Source: Clostridia bacterium
Lineage (GTDB): Bacteria; Bacillota_E; RBS10-35; JAJYVN01
DNA: 15,718 nucleotides
Direction: 5' to 3'
NCBI GenBank assembly: GCA_027335515.1
Contig: DAHWHT010000064.1
Coordinates: 1-15,718 of the forward strand
Made by a program: the position numbers and the translations under genes
Part shown: piece by piece, positions 14,122 to 15,718 of the stretch
Numbering within the stretch: position 1 is the first letter of the stretch
Layout: each line of letters starts with the position of its first letter
The notes under the pieces: model-generated
The model's input: the letters and a program-made list of their open reading frames with translations, nothing else
What the model was told of the DNA's origin: nothing
Database searches by the model: none

Positions 14122-14751
14122 GTGCCCGCGCAACCACAACCGCAGTTGGTCCGGCTCCTGCGCGAGCGCATGGCGTCCCAGGGGCTCTCGGTACGCGCCC
14201 TGGGACGGGCGGCGGGGGTCAGCCACTCCAGCGTCTCCCGCCTGCTTGCGGGTCGCGCGCGCCCAACCTCGGGCCTGCTGCGGACCCTCGCCCCGGTGTT
14301 GGGGTTTCCCGCCGACGAACTCCTTGCCGCCGCGGGGCTCGGTCGGAGCGAATCCCCCGACGACCCGTGGGATGCCCTCCGCCGGATGGGGGTGGACCCG
14401 GCGCCTCCGGCCCTGGCCGCGCGAGTGGCCGAACGGTTGGAGCACCTTGAGGCCTATGCGGCCACGGGCGCCGCCGCCCAGACCGTACGCGACGGGTTGG
14501 AGGCCAAACTCGCGGCGATCGGCGCCAGCGGACCCGTGGTCGAACGCCTGCGCGCCCTCGGCCGACTCTATCTGGGGGACGGCGATGCCCCCGTCGCGGT
14601 CCGGATGGCCGCCGGCAGTGCCGTCCTGTACTTCCTGGTCGCGGTGGACGCGATCGACGATTTTCTCTTCCCGCTGGGGTATCTGGACGATGCCGTCGCC
14701 ATCGCCCTGGCCGAGGCGAAGGTCCGCCGCCTGACGGAACACGCGCCCTGA
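14122..14751 (+). CDS. XRE-type HTH protein with C-terminal DUF1232 (YkvA-like) domain
   Basis: 209 residues. The N-terminal part (9-70) is a five-helix Cro/C1-type DNA-binding domain: LVRLLRERMASQGLSVRAL, then GRAAGVSHSSVSRLLAGRARP with the HTH, then LGFPADELLAAAG. A helical linker (about 75-160) follows. Residues 163-200 contain VLYFLVAVDAIDDFLFPLGYLDDA in outline, the D-x-I-x-D...G-Y-x-D-D pattern of DUF1232, a short hydrophobic hairpin often found in membrane-linked proteins. Start is uncertain: GTG 14119 and 14122 are adjacent, with a G-run almost touching them, and GTG 14092 is further up. It is divergent from the NRAMP-like gene and is followed 35 bp later by a membrane protein gene, perhaps the same operon. 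Likely a regulator, possibly membrane-tethered or of its own locus. Confidence 0.75.
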   Translation: MPAQPQPQLVRLLRERMASQGLSVRALGRAAGVSHSSVSRLLAGRARPTSGLLRTLAPVLGFPADELLAAAGLGRSESPDDPWDALRRMGVDPAPPALAARVAERLEHLEAYAATGAAAQTVRDGLEAKLAAIGASGPVVERLRALGRLYLGDGDAPVAVRMAAGSAVLYFLVAVDAIDDFLFPLGYLDDAVAIALAEAKVRRLTEHAP

Positions 14752-14786
14752 GACCCGCTGCGCTATGCTTGCGCGGGGGCGATGCG

Positions 14787-15164
14787 GTGCGCTGGCGACC
14801 CTTCCTGGCCACCCTGGCGGCCGCGGCGGACGTTGCCGCCCTGGGCGCATCCTGGCTCAACCTGGGCACCAAGGCCTGCCGGTCGCCCGTCCAACCGGGC
14901 GGCCCTCCGGTCGACTGCCATGCCGTCCCGGTGATTCACGTGTTTTCGTCCCCGCTGGGGTATGGGCTGCTCGGCGGGATGCTGTTGGCGGGGATTGCAC
15001 CCCTGGCCACGCTGGGCAAGCGCCGACGCTGGCCCATCCTGCTGTCGGCCGCGGTGCAGTTCCTCCTGCAGTTCCTGGCGGCGCCCGCCTTCGCCCTATG
15101 GCTGCCGACGTTCTTTCTGACGGTGGCCGCTGCGGCCGTGCGGGCGCCCGCCGACGAAACGTAG
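14787..15164 (+). CDS. small polytopic membrane protein of unknown function
   Basis: 125 residues, about four membrane segments: FLATLAAAADVAALGASWL, then a loop with two Cys (ACRSP and VDCHAV), VFSSPLGYGLLGGMLLAGIAPLATLG, and a double hydrophobic stretch ending FFLTVAAAAV. GTG 14787 is preceded by GGGGG with 7 bases spacing; TTG 14769 is an in-frame alternative without such a site. The two loop cysteines before an FSSPLGYG segment faintly recall vitamin K epoxide reductase proteins, but the CxxC is missing, so no function is assigned. It follows the HTH-DUF1232 gene by 35 bp on the same strand and is probably co-transcribed. Confidence 0.62.
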   Translation: MRWRPFLATLAAAADVAALGASWLNLGTKACRSPVQPGGPPVDCHAVPVIHVFSSPLGYGLLGGMLLAGIAPLATLGKRRRWPILLSAAVQFLLQFLAAPAFALWLPTFFLTVAAAAVRAPADET

Positions 15165-15211
15165 CCTCCACCCGCGCCCTTCGGGACTGGCAGGGGATAA
15201 GGTCGGGTGCG

Positions 15212-15240
15212 TTGACAAGGTGCCGCCGATTCCACATGAT
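15212..15240 (+). promoter_or_regulatory. orphan sigma-70-like promoter
   Basis: A consensus TTGACA (15212-15217) and CATGAT (15235-15240, four of six matches to TATAAT) are separated by exactly 17 bases. The start site would be near 15247 and no good start codon with a Shine-Dalgarno follows, so the transcript could be a leader or an untranslated RNA. Confidence 0.5.
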
Positions 15241-15506
15241 GTCATGGGAGTGTGTGGGCGAAGCAGGGCGCTTGGGACCGGGAGCTCAACTGGCACAAGC
15301 CTGCGGATGCGGGTGCCAACGTCTGGTACGCGGTGTCTGCGGTCTGAGCCACGCGCGTTTCGCGAGAAGTAGTATCCTGCCAGTCCCTTACTCCGCCTTC
15401 ATCGCGGCCGGGGGGGGCGGTGGTGTCAGCAGTTGCCCGATTTGCCTGACAAACCCCGACATCTGCCATTCGTGCCGCCGCAATCCGGCTTGCGCCGGCC
15501 GCCCCT

Positions 15507-15537
15507 GGACCTTCCCTATCGGTGCCGGGGAGGGTCC
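15507..15537 (+). other. long hairpin in the gene-poor right end
   Basis: GGACCTTCCC (15507-15516) can pair with GGGAGGGTCC (15528-15537), 10 bp with one G-T wobble, around an 11-base loop. The pairing is complete only in plus-strand RNA. No T-run follows, so it is not a standard intrinsic terminator. It lies about 260 bases downstream of the orphan promoter's predicted start. Confidence 0.4.
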
Positions 15538-15718
15538 GATCCCGTAACGCGTGAGTGGGGTCGGCCCGCTGGCCCGTCGAAGTCATCTTTCGCGGCACCA
15601 AACAGATCCCCCACCCTGCAGCACCTTCAATTCTGGCGCCGCCGTGGTCCCCGCAGCAGCGTCACGGTCGGCTTCTGGCTGCATTCCGCCGTCTGGCTCT
15701 GGTTCATCCGCACCTGTG

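Larger units (their letters stand above)
15165..15718. other. gene-poor right end (~550 bp)
   Basis: No ORF here combines a ribosome-binding site with family resemblance on either strand. The stretch reads less GC-extreme than the rest of the window. It holds a strong promoter-like sequence (15212-15240) and a 10-bp stem (15507-15537). Open frames crossing the right edge (for example a Trp-rich plus-strand run after 15600) cannot be judged without more sequence. A transposase remnant or non-coding RNA is possible but not shown. Confidence 0.5.

Noticed and set aside
14787..15164. Vitamin K epoxide reductase
   Set aside because: Two loop cysteines and SSPLGYG are suggestive, but the obligatory CxxC is absent.
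15247..15420. T-box or other riboswitch
   Set aside because: Only a fragment (CTGGTACGCGGTG) resembles the T-box antiterminator; no specifier stem or terminator with a T-run.
15236..15547. Cys-rich ORF (CPIC...CHSC) of about 103 residues
   Set aside because: No Shine-Dalgarno; its ATG lies inside the -10 of the promoter-like sequence, so it would not be on that transcript. The Cys spacing matches no zinc-binding family I recognise.
15365..15718. Transposase remnant on the minus strand (a PIGKVQGRPAQAG-like stretch)
   Set aside because: It loosely recalls basic tails of some DDE transposases, but stops interrupt the frame and no catalytic motif is seen.
1..15718. CRISPR arrays, tRNA or rRNA genes, insertion-sequence ends
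   Set aside because: No regularly spaced repeats, cloverleaf-like segments or paired terminal repeats with a transposase were found by eye.

Overview
The window is about 15.7 kb of very GC-rich DNA from a bacterial chromosome. Start codons are often GTG or TTG, usually behind G-rich Shine-Dalgarno runs, and genes are tightly packed. The set of genes (acpS, nnr, alr and tsaE in one neighbourhood, a family 4 uracil-DNA glycosylase, a PerR-like Fur regulator, an HTH-DUF1232 protein and two lipoproteins) suggests a high-GC, possibly thermophilic or acidophilic, deep-branching Bacillota. That placement is inference; Actinomycetota or Chloroflexota relatives cannot be excluded from one window.

Layout from left to right: tsaE (minus) and a divergent 73-residue unknown protein (plus, 614-835). 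Next is a minus-strand run read right to left: acpS (6689-7099), a 15-codon leader ORF coupled to nnr (4986-6536), alr (3847-4989, overlapping nnr by GTGA), an MFS transporter, family 4 UDG and a lipoprotein GH5 glycosidase. acpS, nnr, alr and tsaE cover pantetheinylation, repair of NAD(P)H hydrates, cell-wall D-alanine and tRNA t6A; the transporter, UDG and GH5 genes sit between alr and tsaE. Upstream of acpS lies a Fur/PerR-like regulator with a VIT-type five-helix membrane protein, probably one iron-responsive operon, with a good sigma-70-like promoter that overlaps the stop codon of a dihydrolipoamide dehydrogenase-like gene (8389-9822).

The main discovery is at 9962-10354, divergent from that flavoenzyme. 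Fourteen codons from an ATG lead to an in-frame TGA exactly where the ArsC/Spx thioredoxin-fold family has the first Cys of its CxxC. Beyond the TGA the same frame continues for 115 codons with the rest of the family's conserved features. A two-tier stem-loop begins five bases after the TGA and has the shape of a bacterial SECIS element: 8-bp upper stem, 5-base apical loop with G at position 2, and 22 bases from TGA to loop. This looks like a selenoprotein with a UxxC motif that ordinary ORF calling cuts in two.

The right part holds a CCA-adding tRNA nucleotidyltransferase (minus), whose 5' end overlaps a divergent lipoprotein of unknown function. After these come an unusual NRAMP-like metal transporter (minus) with a possible 35-residue membrane ORF downstream, a divergent HTH-DUF1232 protein with an inverted repeat at its start, and a small membrane protein. 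The last ~550 bases (15165-15718) have no convincing gene but contain a strong plus-strand promoter-like sequence and a long hairpin.
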